This document shows, piece after piece, positions 27,098-34,740 of a stretch of DNA of 64,000 bases. The DNA is taken from the NCBI RefSeq assembly GCF_010206195.1, contig NZ_VIQT01000021.1:124001-188000 (forward strand), written 5' to 3'. The position numbers and the translations under genes are program-made. The stretch comes from Anaerotruncus colihominis (lineage in GTDB: Bacteria > Bacillota > Clostridia > Oscillospirales > Ruminococcaceae). A model generated the notes under the pieces. That model was not told the DNA's origin. It did no database searches and saw only the letters and a list, made by a program, of their open reading frames with translations. Position 1 is the stretch's first letter. The number at the start of each line of letters is the position of its first letter.

Positions 27098-27241
27098 CTT
27101 GCCCCACTATTTGCGGCGCAGCCTGTATAAACGCAGCGCCCGCCCCACTGTTCGCGGCATAGCCGACTAAAGTTTTTCGCCGAGGCCTTTTTTCAAAAAG
27201 GCCGGAAAGTTTTTTGGGTTACCTTTTTTTCAAAAAAGGTA
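27098..27241 (-). repeat. Composite repeat site 3: A and B modules after fabG
   Basis: On the minus strand the fabG stop codon TAG is the first part of an A palindrome with TTACC/GGTAA outer stems. A second A palindrome (GGCC/GGCC) and two B modules follow, ending near 27098. The different outer stems (TTACC, GGCC, GGC, ATACC across sites) are each complementary. The remaining 160 bp to fabF contain a GC-rich tract and no gene. Confidence 0.8.
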
Positions 27242-27242
27242 A

Positions 27243-27974
27243 CTAGAAGCCGCCATCGACAGCGAGGATCTGGCCGGTGATGTAGGAGGCGCGGTCGCTG
27301 ACGAGGAAAGCGACCGCCTCGGCGACATCCTCAGGACGGCCCATGCGCCGCAGCGCAACGCCGGAAAGAATCGCTTCCTTGGCCTTGTCGGGCAGCTTGG
27401 CGGTCATATCCGTCTCAATGAAGCCCGGCGCAATCGCGTTGACCGTGATGCCACGGCCGCCCAACTCTTTGGCCGCCGTCTTTGTCATGCCGACGATCGC
27501 GGCCTTTGAAGCAGAGTAATTAAACTGGCCGGCGTTACCATAGAGGCCCGAAACGGACGCCATGCTGACAATGCGGCCGCCGCGCTGCTTCATCATAACG
27601 GGCGTGACATGGCGCACCATATTAAATACGCCCTTCTGGTTGACGGCGATCACACTGTCATACTGTTCCTCGCTCATGCGCGCGATCAGGCCGTCGCGCG
27701 TGATGCCCGCGTTATTTACAAGCGCGTCGATGCTGCCAAACCGCTCCTGGACCGACTTAACCATCGCGGCGCATTCGTCAAATTTTGAGATATCGGCGAC
27801 AAAGCACTCCGCCTGCACGCCGTGGGCGCGGCATTCCTCCGCGACGGCCTGCGCCTGCGCAAACAGGCTTCCAAGGCAGTTGACGGCAATATCAAAGCCG
27901 TCGCGCGCAAGCGTCAGGGCGATGGCGCGGCCAATTCCGGTCGCCGCGCCTGTAATCAAAGCTGTCTTATTCAA
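27243..27974 (-). CDS. fabG: 3-oxoacyl-ACP reductase FabG
   Basis: NADPH-dependent reduction of 3-oxoacyl-ACP. 243 residues, short-chain dehydrogenase. Cofactor loop TGAATGIGRAIAL at 8-20, NNAG near 88, catalytic Ser in MASVSGLYGNAG and YSASKAAIVGM with the Tyr/Lys pair near 152-156. The C-terminal ITGQILAVDGGF is the family ending; the stop lies inside a repeat. It overlaps fabK by 8 nt. Confidence 0.95.
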   Translation of the reverse strand: MNKTALITGAATGIGRAIALTLARDGFDIAVNCLGSLFAQAQAVAEECRAHGVQAECFVADISKFDECAAMVKSVQERFGSIDALVNNAGITRDGLIARMSEEQYDSVIAVNQKGVFNMVRHVTPVMMKQRGGRIVSMASVSGLYGNAGQFNYSASKAAIVGMTKTAAKELGGRGITVNAIAPGFIETDMTAKLPDKAKEAILSGVALRRMGRPEDVAEAVAFLVSDRASYITGQILAVDGGF

Positions 27975-28923
27975 TGGTAATACCCCTTTCCGAAAACAGG
28001 TTTTTCATCAGTTCTTCTCCCTCATGCATCAGGCGGTCAACAATCGCCTGCGCCGGCTCAACAGCCTTGACAAGCCCCGAAATCTGACCGGCCATGAACG
28101 TGCCCTCGTCGAGATTGCCGTCCTGCACTGCTTTGCGCAGGGAACCCGCGGCCGCCTTCTCAAATTCGATGCGGTCAATATTCTGGTTTTCCATCTTGAG
28201 CAGGCGGCGTGTAAATTTTGTCTTGATTGAACGGATCGGCGCGCCGCCCTCACGGCCCGTCACAATCGTATCGGTATCCTTCGCGTCAATGATCTGCCGG
28301 CGGTAAACGTCGCACGCGGGGCTTTCCTGGGCGCAGACAAAAACGGTGCCGCACTGCACGGCCTGCGCGCCGAGCGCGAACGCTGCGGCCACGCCGCGGC
28401 CGTCCGCGATGCCGCCGGCCGCGATCACAGGCACGCCCACCGCGTCCGCAACCTGCGGGACAAGCGCCATTGTCGTCAGTTCGCCGATGTGCCCGCCGGA
28501 TTCACACCCCTCGGCGATCACGGCGTCCGCGCCCGCGCGTTCCATGCGCTTGGCCAGCGCGGCGGACGCCACGACCGGGATCACCTTGATGCCGGCGCCT
28601 TTCCAGGAATCCATGTATTTGCCGGGATTGCCCGCGCCCGTCGTAACGACCGCGACCCTTTCCTCGGCACAGATACGCGCCACATCGTCGGCAAACGGGC
28701 TGAGCAGCATCACATTGACGCCGAACGGTTTATCAGTAAGCGTTTTTGCCTCGCGGATCATGGCCTGCACCACGTCGCCGGGCGCGGCCGCCGCGCCGAT
28801 CAGCCCCAGGCCGCCCGCGTTGGAGACAGCCGCAGCCAGCTTCGCGTCGGCCACCCACGCCATACCGCCCTGAAAGAGCGGATGCTGGATGCCGAGCATT
28901 TCAGTTATCTTTGTTTTTAACAT
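27967..28923 (-). CDS. fabK: Enoyl-ACP reductase II (FabK)
   Basis: FMN-dependent enoyl-ACP reductase, the Gram-positive alternative to FabI; FabK enzymes are intrinsically triclosan-insensitive. 318 residues. TIM-barrel of the 2-nitropropane dioxygenase family: IQHPLFQGGMAWVADAKLAA near 12-31, VIAEGCESGGHIGELTTM near 136-153 and VPVIAAGGIADGRGVAAAFA near 168-187. No other enoyl reductase is in the cluster. Confidence 0.95.
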   Translation of the reverse strand: MLKTKITEMLGIQHPLFQGGMAWVADAKLAAAVSNAGGLGLIGAAAAPGDVVQAMIREAKTLTDKPFGVNVMLLSPFADDVARICAEERVAVVTTGAGNPGKYMDSWKGAGIKVIPVVASAALAKRMERAGADAVIAEGCESGGHIGELTTMALVPQVADAVGVPVIAAGGIADGRGVAAAFALGAQAVQCGTVFVCAQESPACDVYRRQIIDAKDTDTIVTGREGGAPIRSIKTKFTRRLLKMENQNIDRIEFEKAAAGSLRKAVQDGNLDEGTFMAGQISGLVKAVEPAQAIVDRLMHEGEELMKNLFSERGITIE

Positions 28924-29247
28924 GTTAAATCCTCCCTGTCATTCACCACATGGTTTTCCAGTCCGGCCAACGCGCCTTTGTTTGGCAGGCATAGCGCCGA
29001 TGCGCGCGGGGAATCATAAAATCCTGCTCAAAACACCCGTCCATACGGAATTTTTGACAGATTTCAAACGTTATGTCGAAAGCTTTTTACTTTATGATAC
29101 CTGCGCGCGCCGCCGATGTCCAGAAGGAAACGATATTTTGCCATCTTTGCAAAGCGGCATTGTATAACCGGCCGGCAGGGCGGCAGCGGGCTGCGCCCGC
29201 GCACCGCCCCGGCCATAATCAGGTGAAACGGCCGCTCCGCGATTATT
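28924..29247. other. Gap between fabH and fabK without a gene
   Basis: 324 bp. Apart from the fabK ribosome-binding site (GGGAGG) nothing certain is seen. On the minus strand a GC-rich imperfect hairpin just after fabH (GGGCGG with CCGCCC arms around a GCGGGCGCAGCCCGC core, about 29180-29215) lacks a T-run. TTATACAAT near 29160 could be a -10 for fabK, but no convincing -35 stands before it. Reading frames here are short and unlike proteins. Confidence 0.5.
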
Positions 29248-30240
29248 TTACCATTCAAAAACGAGGCTTGCATAAATCAGGCCCGCGCCGAATCCAGAAA
29301 GCCCAATCTTATCGCCGCGCTTGACGCGTCCGGCGCGGTTCAGCTCGTCAAGGGCGATCGGAATGGACGCAGACGAGGTGTTGCCCGTATGATCGATGGT
29401 CATCCACGCTTTTTCCATTGGCAGCCCCAGGCGGTCCATCGCAGTCTGGACAATGCGCACATTGGCCTGATGCGGTACAATCCAATCCAGCTCCTCCGCC
29501 TTGACGCCGGCCTTTTCACAGGCTTGCAGCAGCGACTGCGGCATCACCTTTGTCGCAAATTTGTAAACCTCGCGCCCGCCCATGACCATATGTCCGGGAC
29601 CCTCCGGACGGCTGTAAACAGCGTCCTGCTCCGGCGGGTTGTGGGTAAAGGGCGACGCGGGCGGCGGGTTTTTGCAGAACATCAGGCCGTAGCCGGTCCC
29701 GTCCGCGCCGAGCGAAGCGCCGTAAAGCGCGCCGGCTGCGCGCACCACAGCCGCGCCGGCGCCGTCGCCGAACAGCACGCAGGTGCTGCGATCCTCATAA
29801 TTTGTCAGACGCGAGAGCATTTCTGCCCCAACAACAAGCGCATATTCGATATCTCCACAGGCGAGAAAGCGGCGCGCCATGTCAAGCCCATAGACATATC
29901 CCGCGCACGCGCACGCGATATCATAACACATTGCGTTTTTCGCGCCGACCGCCCCCTGGATGATACAGCTCATCGAGGGCGTTGCAAAATCAGCCGATAC
30001 CGACGACACAATAATAAGTCCAATCTGTTCCGGAGAAATTCCGGCGTCCTCAATGGCCTGGCGCGCGGCGCGCTCGCCCAGCCTCCAGGTTGTTTCACCG
30101 TTTGCGATATGGCGCGTTACGATGCCCGTGCGCGGCCTGATCCACTCATCCGAGGTGTCCACAATCCTGGCATATTCGTTATTATCAACAATATTTTCGG
30201 GAAGGCAGCGGCCCGTTCCGCATATTTGAATACCTGCCAT
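29248..30240 (-). CDS. fabH: 3-oxoacyl-ACP synthase III (FabH)
   Basis: Starts fatty-acid chains by joining acetyl-CoA (or branched acyl-CoA) to malonyl-ACP. 330 residues. Catalytic triad visible: Cys in DIACACAGYVYGL near 112, His in VPHQANVRIVQT near 246 and Asn in IDHTGNTSSASIPIAL near 276. MAGIQICGTGRCLPENIV is the start, behind GGGGAG. First gene of the leftward fab series, divergent from fabD across a shared regulatory region. Confidence 0.96.
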   Translation of the reverse strand: MAGIQICGTGRCLPENIVDNNEYARIVDTSDEWIRPRTGIVTRHIANGETTWRLGERAARQAIEDAGISPEQIGLIIVSSVSADFATPSMSCIIQGAVGAKNAMCYDIACACAGYVYGLDMARRFLACGDIEYALVVGAEMLSRLTNYEDRSTCVLFGDGAGAAVVRAAGALYGASLGADGTGYGLMFCKNPPPASPFTHNPPEQDAVYSRPEGPGHMVMGGREVYKFATKVMPQSLLQACEKAGVKAEELDWIVPHQANVRIVQTAMDRLGLPMEKAWMTIDHTGNTSSASIPIALDELNRAGRVKRGDKIGLSGFGAGLIYASLVFEW

Positions 30241-30270
30241 GTTTTCTCCCCACCGATTGCAAATTCCCTC

Positions 30271-30299
30271 TTGCATCCGGATTTTTGTTGTGTTATAAT
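30271..30299 (+). promoter_or_regulatory. fabD promoter (rightward)
   Basis: TTGCAT (30271-30276), 17-nt spacer, perfect TATAAT (30294-30299). The palindrome at 30307-30328 covers the expected start of transcription. Confidence 0.7.
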
Positions 30300-30306
30300 G
30301 AGTCCG

Positions 30307-30328
30307 AAATGTAACAAGTGTTATATTT
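30307..30328. promoter_or_regulatory. Palindromic operator candidate between fabH and fabD
   Basis: AAATGTAACA, two bases AG, TGTTATATTT: a 22-bp dyad with one mismatch in ten. It lies 7 nt downstream of the rightward -10 and 10 nt downstream of the leftward -10, so one bound repressor could shut both fab promoters. It does not match the FapR or FabT consensus as I know them. The regulator is not in the window. Confidence 0.65.
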
Positions 30329-30338
30329 CACAATTGCT

Positions 30339-30368
30339 ATCATACAGGTTTCAGACACAATTTGTCAA
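30339..30368 (-). promoter_or_regulatory. fabH promoter (leftward)
   Basis: Minus strand perfect TTGACA (30363-30368), 18-nt spacer, TATGAT (30339-30344), reading into fabH with a leader of about 95 nt. Back-to-back with the fabD promoter. Confidence 0.75.
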
Positions 30369-30451
30369 CTATAAAATTGTTAAAAATTCTTTTAATGGAA
30401 AAGATTTAAAAAGAGACAATCTAATTTGTACGCACAGGGGGATTTTTTGAG

Positions 30452-31369
30452 ATGAACAAACTTGCTTTCGTTTTCAGCGGCCAGGGTTCCCAGTATCCCG
30501 GCATGGGCCGCGAGCTTTATGAGAACTTTGAGTCCGCGCGCAACGTTTATGAATGCGCCAACGACATCCTGGGTTTTGACATCGCCAAGCTCTCCTTCGA
30601 GGGCGACGCGGCCACGCTGGCGCAGACCAAGATCTCTCAGCCGGCCATTTACGCTGTTTCCATGGCGGCCTACTCCGTCGTCTCCGAGCTGTGCGAGCCG
30701 CAGGCTGTCGCCGGCCACTCGCTCGGCGAGTACGCGGCGCTCACCGCCGCCGGCGCTTTTTCCCTTGAGGACGGCTTTAAGATGATCGCGGCGCGCGGCG
30801 CGGCCATGCAGCGCGCGGCTGACCGCAATCCGGGCAGCATGTTCGCCATCATGGGCAGTGACGAGGAAACCATCGCGCGCGTCTGCCGCGAAACGGCCGG
30901 CTACGTGCTGCCGGTCAACTACAACAACGCCACCCAGACCGTGATCGCCGGCGAGAGCGCCGCCGCGCAGGCCGCCGCCGATACGCTCGCCGGCATGGGC
31001 TTCCGTGCGACGAAGCTTGCCGTTTCCAGCGCGTTTCATTCCAAGCTGATGTCCAGTGCGGCCGAGGAATTTTCCGAGGCGATCGCCGGTGTACGCATGA
31101 ACCCGCTGAGCATCCCGTTCTATTCCAATCTGACCGGCCACATGCTCCCCGCCGGCGCCGACCTGCACGAGTATCTTGTCGAGCATCTGATCTCGCCGGT
31201 CCACTTCCACGAGGAGGTCCGCGGCATGGTCGAGGAAGGGATCAACCTGTTCATCGAGCTTGGCCCGAACAAGGTGCTTACTTCGCTGATTAAGCGCGGC
31301 TTTAAGCAGGTTTCCGCCTGCAACGTTGAAAAGCCAAGCGCCGTCGAGAAGCTCAAGGAAACGCTTTAA
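30452..31369 (+). CDS. fabD: Malonyl-CoA:ACP transacylase FabD
   Basis: Loads malonyl groups on ACP. 305 residues. FSGQGSQYPGMGRELYE at 8-24, nucleophile Ser in VAGHSLGEYAALTAAGAFSL near 89, Arg of the malonate pocket in MIAARGAAMQ near 115, and catalytic His in AVSSAFHSKLM near 198. GGGGGATTTTTTGAG precedes the ATG. It is split off from the rest of the fab genes on the other strand. Confidence 0.96.
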   Translation: MNKLAFVFSGQGSQYPGMGRELYENFESARNVYECANDILGFDIAKLSFEGDAATLAQTKISQPAIYAVSMAAYSVVSELCEPQAVAGHSLGEYAALTAAGAFSLEDGFKMIAARGAAMQRAADRNPGSMFAIMGSDEETIARVCRETAGYVLPVNYNNATQTVIAGESAAAQAAADTLAGMGFRATKLAVSSAFHSKLMSSAAEEFSEAIAGVRMNPLSIPFYSNLTGHMLPAGADLHEYLVEHLISPVHFHEEVRGMVEEGINLFIELGPNKVLTSLIKRGFKQVSACNVEKPSAVEKLKETL

Positions 31370-31384
31370 TTTCAGGATAGTCCG

Positions 31385-31415
31385 GAAGGGACGCCCGCGC
31401 GGCGTCCCTTCTTTC
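31385..31415 (+). terminator. Hairpin after fabD, probable terminator
   Basis: GAAGGGACGCC, 5-nt loop, GGCGTCCCTTC (11-bp stem) followed by the modest T-run TTTCT. It probably reduces rather than blocks read-through into aroE. Confidence 0.65.
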
Positions 31416-31448
31416 TGTCCGGCCCGACGTCACCAAGGAGGTATCATC

Positions 31449-32297
31449 ATGCAGTCTTACGCCCTGATTGGCCATCCGCTCGGCCATTCGCTTTCCCCTC
31501 AGATTCACGCGCGCCTGTTCGCACTCGAGGGCCTCGACGCGCGCTATGAGCTGACCGACATCGCGCCTGAAGATTTGACCGCGCAGATGCCGCTGCTACG
31601 CCGGCATCTGCGGGCCTTCAACGTAACGATTCCACACAAACGCGCGGTCATCCCGCTGATTGATTCGCTCACAGAAAACGCGCGCTTATACGGGGCGGTC
31701 AACTCCGTCTCGATCGGCGGCGATGGCCATGCCGAGGGCGACAACACCGACTGCGGCGGCTTTTTGCGCGCGATGCAGGCCGCCGGCATCGCTCTGGAAA
31801 CTTCCGTGTGCGTGCTCGGTGCGGGCGGCGTGGGGCGCATGTTTGCAATCGAATGCGCACGGCGCGGCGCGCTTGTTACAATCGCCGTGCGTGGAACAAA
31901 CCTGGATAAGGCGCAGGCGCTCGCCGCTGAAATCGAAACGCTCTGCGGCAAACGCCCCCGGACATGCGCACTTTCTGAGCTGCGCGGACATTACGGCCTT
32001 GTGATCAACGGCACGCCTGTCGGCATGTATCCCAAAATTGATGCGTGTCCGGTTTCCGAGGACTTTCTTGCCGGTGTGGACGCGGTGTTCGACTGTGTGT
32101 ACAACCCTTCTGAAACGCTTTTGCTCGGGCGCGCACGCGCATACGGCAAAAAAACAGCCGGCGGCATGGCCATGCTGGTCTGGCAGGCGGCGATCGCGCA
32201 TGAACGCTGGCACGGCACGCATTTTCAGGAGGCGGACGTCGCGCGTATCATCACGGATATGGAGCGGGCGCTCACGGAAAAGGAGCGCGGCCAATGA
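31449..32297 (+). CDS. aroE: Shikimate dehydrogenase (NADP+)
   Basis: Reduces 3-dehydroshikimate in aromatic amino acid synthesis. 282 residues from MQSYALIGHPLGHSLSPQIH, behind AAGGAGG; the open frame begins upstream inside fabD without a ribosome-binding site. Substrate motif FNVTIPHKRAVIPLID near 57-72 with the catalytic Lys, NTDCGGFLRAM near 101, Rossmann VLGAGGVGRMFA near 122 and GKKTAGGMAMLVWQA near 240. Overlaps aroK by 4 nt. Confidence 0.96.
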   Translation: MQSYALIGHPLGHSLSPQIHARLFALEGLDARYELTDIAPEDLTAQMPLLRRHLRAFNVTIPHKRAVIPLIDSLTENARLYGAVNSVSIGGDGHAEGDNTDCGGFLRAMQAAGIALETSVCVLGAGGVGRMFAIECARRGALVTIAVRGTNLDKAQALAAEIETLCGKRPRTCALSELRGHYGLVINGTPVGMYPKIDACPVSEDFLAGVDAVFDCVYNPSETLLLGRARAYGKKTAGGMAMLVWQAAIAHERWHGTHFQEADVARIITDMERALTEKERGQ

Positions 32298-32797
32298 ACA
32301 ATATTCTGCTGTGCGGCTTTATGGGCTGTGGAAAGACGACGGTCGGAAAGCGGCTGGCCGCTTTGACCGGGCGCGAATACATCGATCTCGACCGCGAGAT
32401 TGAGCTGGAAGCGGGCATGACCATCCCGGAGCTGTTCGAGCGGTTCGGCGAACAGGAGTTCCGCGACCGCGAACACGCGGCCGTCGCCGCGCTCGCCCGG
32501 CGCATCGGCTGCATCGTATCGACAGGCGGCGGCGCGATGACGTTCCCGCGCAATGTTTCGGCCGTCTCCCCCGACGACCGTATTGTCTTTCTCGACACGC
32601 CGTTTGATGTCTGTTACGAGCGAATCAGGGACAGCGACCGCCCTATTGTCCGCCGCAGCACCCCCGATGAGCTGCGCCGGCTCTTTGAGACGCGCCGCGC
32701 CGCCTATCAAACCGCCGCCTCCGTCATCCTTCCCGGCAATGACACCCCTGACAACCTCGCCCGCTTTTTTGAAAAAAAGCTTGGCAAAAAACTTTAG
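32294..32797 (+). CDS. aroK: Shikimate kinase
   Basis: Phosphorylates shikimate with ATP. 167 residues. P-loop GFMGCGKTTVGKRLA at 7-21, shikimate-binding DLDREIE near 34, FRDREHAAV near 56, and the GG loop VSTGGGAM near 76. The last dozen residues (ARFFEKKLGKKL) are encoded by a repeat A module, whose TTTAG supplies the stop codon. The native C-terminus was probably a little different. Confidence 0.95.
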   Translation: MNNILLCGFMGCGKTTVGKRLAALTGREYIDLDREIELEAGMTIPELFERFGEQEFRDREHAAVAALARRIGCIVSTGGGAMTFPRNVSAVSPDDRIVFLDTPFDVCYERIRDSDRPIVRRSTPDELRRLFETRRAAYQTAASVILPGNDTPDNLARFFEKKLGKKL

Positions 32798-32890
32798 TCG
32801 GCTGTGCCGCGAACAGTGGGTTTGGCACTGCGTTTATACAGACTGCGCCGCGAACAGTGGGACGGGCGTTGCGCAATTAGTTTTGCGCAG
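32764..32890 (+). repeat. Composite repeat site 4: A and B modules after aroK
   Basis: One A palindrome (GCTTTTTTGAAAAAAAGC, inside the end of aroK) is followed by CTTTAGTCGGCTG and two B modules, then leads directly into the C module. Same order and orientation as aroK transcription. Confidence 0.8.
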
Positions 32891-32895
32891 CATCA

Positions 32896-33113
32896 ATCAA
32901 AAGTTTTCGCCCGCCTTTTTCAAAAGGCGGTGGGTGAGGACGGTACAAAGGCCCTGCGGGTCTTTGTACCGGACGAGGGCGAAGCCCTTTTCCCCGGGCC
33001 GCAGCCCTCGTAAAAAAGTGCGGCCCGCAGGCCGCAAGAATCCTGTTCAGACGAAGTGCCTCCCGGCAGCAGAATGCGTGACAGACGCCGCGCGGCTGGC
33101 GCGTATTTTGCAG
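32896..33113 (+). other. Structured C module, copy at site 4
   Basis: About 218 bp. Elements in order: ATCAAAAGTTTTCGCC, CCGCCTTTTT/AAAAGGCGG hairpin, a 9-bp variable stem GGTACAAAG (32942-32950) with CTTTGTACC (32962-32970), GAGGGC/GCCCTC pairings, a GCGGCC hairpin, and the closing stem AGAATGCG/CGCGTATTTT around the conserved GTGACAGACGCC loop. The same positions carry different but complementary bases in the other two copies. It separates aroK from the next gene; about 90 bp of plain sequence follow. Confidence 0.75.
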
Positions 33114-33202
33114 GCCCGCGGCATCCGAAAGACGGCGTTCCACGCAAACAGGGCCGCCACTCTACATCGCCGGACACATATAACTGAAATGGAGGAATGA
33201 GC

Positions 33203-33859
33203 ATGGAACATGCAATGAAGCTCTGGCTTGAACAATTTACAGCAGCCGTCCGGCAAACCTTTGGCGCGCGCGTCGAGGCCATCGGCATTCAGGGCAGCCA
33301 TGGACGCGGCGAAGCGACCGAACAAAGCGATATTGACATCGTGGTTATTCTGGATGCGCTGTCATACCGCGATTTAAAGGTCTATGACGCCGCCATTTCA
33401 AAGCTGCCGCGCAGGGCGATGATCTGCGGATTTCTCTCAGGCCGGGACGAACTGGCGCGGTGGGACCGCGCGGAGCTGTTCCAATTTTACCACGACACAA
33501 CCGTTCTGTATGGCAGCCTTGATTTTCTGCCTCCATTGATCACCCGCGAGGATATCCAAAGAGCCGTTCTGACCGGCGCCTGCACTATTTATCACGCTTG
33601 CGTACATAATGTTCTGCACGAGAAGGATCCGGAGATCCTGCGTTCGCTTTTGAAGGCGGCTGTATTCACCCTTCAGGCCAAGCATTTTTATGAAACGGAT
33701 ACCTATATTAAAAGGCACGCTGATTTGGCCGGCGTACTGGAGGGGGACGAACGCGCGCTGCTTACGTATGCCCGCGGCGCGGCAACCGGCTTTGATACAG
33801 CTTCGGAGTCGCTGCTCACTTGGTCGTCCGGCGTTGTCAAAGCATACGGAAATCAATAA
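33203..33859 (+). CDS. Nucleotidyltransferase-fold protein (polymerase beta superfamily)
   Basis: 218 residues, start MEHAMKLWLEQFTAA behind GGAGGA. The nucleotidyltransferase signature GSHGRGEATEQSDIDIVVIL near 31-50 has the GS and the D-x-D pair needed for metal and NTP binding. The C-terminal part is helical (HEKDPEILRSLLKAAVFTLQ) and may be an HEPN-like substrate domain. Members include aminoglycoside nucleotidyltransferases and MNT-type antitoxins/AMPylators. No separate HEPN toxin gene is adjacent, so the target is unknown. It stands alone between a repeat site and a terminator. Confidence 0.8.
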   Translation: MEHAMKLWLEQFTAAVRQTFGARVEAIGIQGSHGRGEATEQSDIDIVVILDALSYRDLKVYDAAISKLPRRAMICGFLSGRDELARWDRAELFQFYHDTTVLYGSLDFLPPLITREDIQRAVLTGACTIYHACVHNVLHEKDPEILRSLLKAAVFTLQAKHFYETDTYIKRHADLAGVLEGDERALLTYARGAATGFDTASESLLTWSSGVVKAYGNQ

Positions 33860-33885
33860 GCCCATATGTGTATGTGGAGCAAAAA

Positions 33886-33913
33886 GATGGGACGGCCTGC
33901 CGGCCGTCCCATC
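33886..33913. terminator. Bidirectional terminator between nucleotidyltransferase and rubrerythrin genes
   Basis: GATGGGACGGCC, 4-nt loop, GGCCGTCCCATC: a perfect 12-bp stem at the convergent ends of the two genes, with T-rich sequence to its right. Confidence 0.8.
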
Positions 33914-33924
33914 TTATATATTTT

Positions 33925-34497
33925 TTACGCGGGTATTTCGCAATCCTCAAAGGAACCGATCGCCTGACAGACAGGACATACATCCAAACGGTCCTCATAA
34001 ATCGCGCCGCAGAACATGCAGCGATAACCGTGTTTTTTCTTGACCGGCTGTGCAGGCTTGGCGGGCTGCTCCTGCTGATCAGCCGCCGGCGTCTCCTTGT
34101 CGCTTTTAATCAGGCGGACCATCGCCTCCATGAACTGTTTTTCATGGCTCTTTTCAATCTCCGCAACCTTCTCAAACATCACTGCCAGCTGCTCAAACCC
34201 CTCCTCACGGGCGACCGCGGCAAACTGTGGATACATGTCCGACCACTCGTCAAATTCGCCGGCGGCCGCATCCTTGAGGTTTTCCAAATTGCCCTTGATT
34301 GCGCCGTTGAGCGTTGTAAACCAGATCTTGGCATGGACTGATTCATTGCCTGCCATTCTGTCGAACAGCGCGGCAAGCTCCTGGTTGCCCTCCTTGCGCG
34401 CTTGATCCGCATAATATGTATACTTGTTCCGGGCAACCGATTCTCCCATCAGCGCCGCTTTCACATTTTGTTCCGTTTTTGTCCCTTTTAAATCCAT
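33925..34497 (-). CDS. rbr: Rubrerythrin
   Basis: Non-haem iron peroxidase protecting anaerobes from peroxide. 190 residues. The ferritin-like diiron domain (1-about 140) supplies Glu/His ligands in MGESVARNKYTYYADQA, AGNESVHAKIW and EIEKSHEKQFMEAM. The C-terminal rubredoxin-like domain has YRCMFCGAIYE and CPVCQAIGS, an iron Cys4 site. A Pro/Gln/Lys linker joins them. Promoter overlaps a dyad that could be a peroxide-sensor site. Confidence 0.95.
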   Translation of the reverse strand: MDLKGTKTEQNVKAALMGESVARNKYTYYADQARKEGNQELAALFDRMAGNESVHAKIWFTTLNGAIKGNLENLKDAAAGEFDEWSDMYPQFAAVAREEGFEQLAVMFEKVAEIEKSHEKQFMEAMVRLIKSDKETPAADQQEQPAKPAQPVKKKHGYRCMFCGAIYEDRLDVCPVCQAIGSFEDCEIPA

Positions 34498-34520
34498 CTG
34501 TTAATCCCCTTTTATAAAAA

Positions 34521-34565
34521 TAATAATAATTACTATTATTATAATCTATATTTTGGATTTGTCAA
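34521..34565 (-). promoter_or_regulatory. Rubrerythrin promoter with overlapping dyad (PerR/Fur-like?)
   Basis: Minus strand TTGACA (34560-34565), 16-nt spacer, TATAAT (34538-34543). TAATAATA (34521-34528) and TATTATTA (34534-34541) are perfect 8-bp arms around 5 nt and overlap the -10. The A/T dyad resembles the PerR consensus TTATAATNATTATAA in composition and symmetry, which would fit peroxide induction, but the match is loose. Confidence 0.6.
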
Positions 34566-34577
34566 CACATTCCTATG

Positions 34578-34606
34578 AAAAAATAGCTGCTTTGCAGCTA
34601 TTTTTT
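34578..34606. terminator. Symmetric terminator upstream of the rubrerythrin promoter
   Basis: AAAAAATAGCTGC, TTT, GCAGCTATTTTTT: a 13-bp stem with A/T ends, usable in both directions. It separates the pseudogene region from the rubrerythrin promoter. Confidence 0.8.
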
Positions 34607-34684
34607 GCGCATCCGCCCGCAGAGCGCGCAGATGCGTATTTTAATCAGACGATCAAATATTTATAGATTTGCGCTCCGCAATCT

Positions 34685-34714
34685 AAAAAAACCGCCGCGG
34701 CTTTTAGCCGCGGC
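34685..34714 (-). terminator. Terminator after the exported-protein pseudogenes
   Basis: Minus strand GCCGCGGC, 5-nt loop, GCCGCGGC, then GG and TTTTTTT. Ends the transcript of the two exported-protein genes on the minus strand. Confidence 0.8.
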
Positions 34715-34740
34715 ACTTCCCTGCATTTCATTTATGAGTT

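Noticed and set aside
32896..33113. C module as a group II intron fragment or tRNA-like element
   Set aside because: No domain V-like hairpin with its AGC triad, no exon-binding features, no reverse transcriptase nearby, and no acceptor/T-arm pattern of a tRNA.
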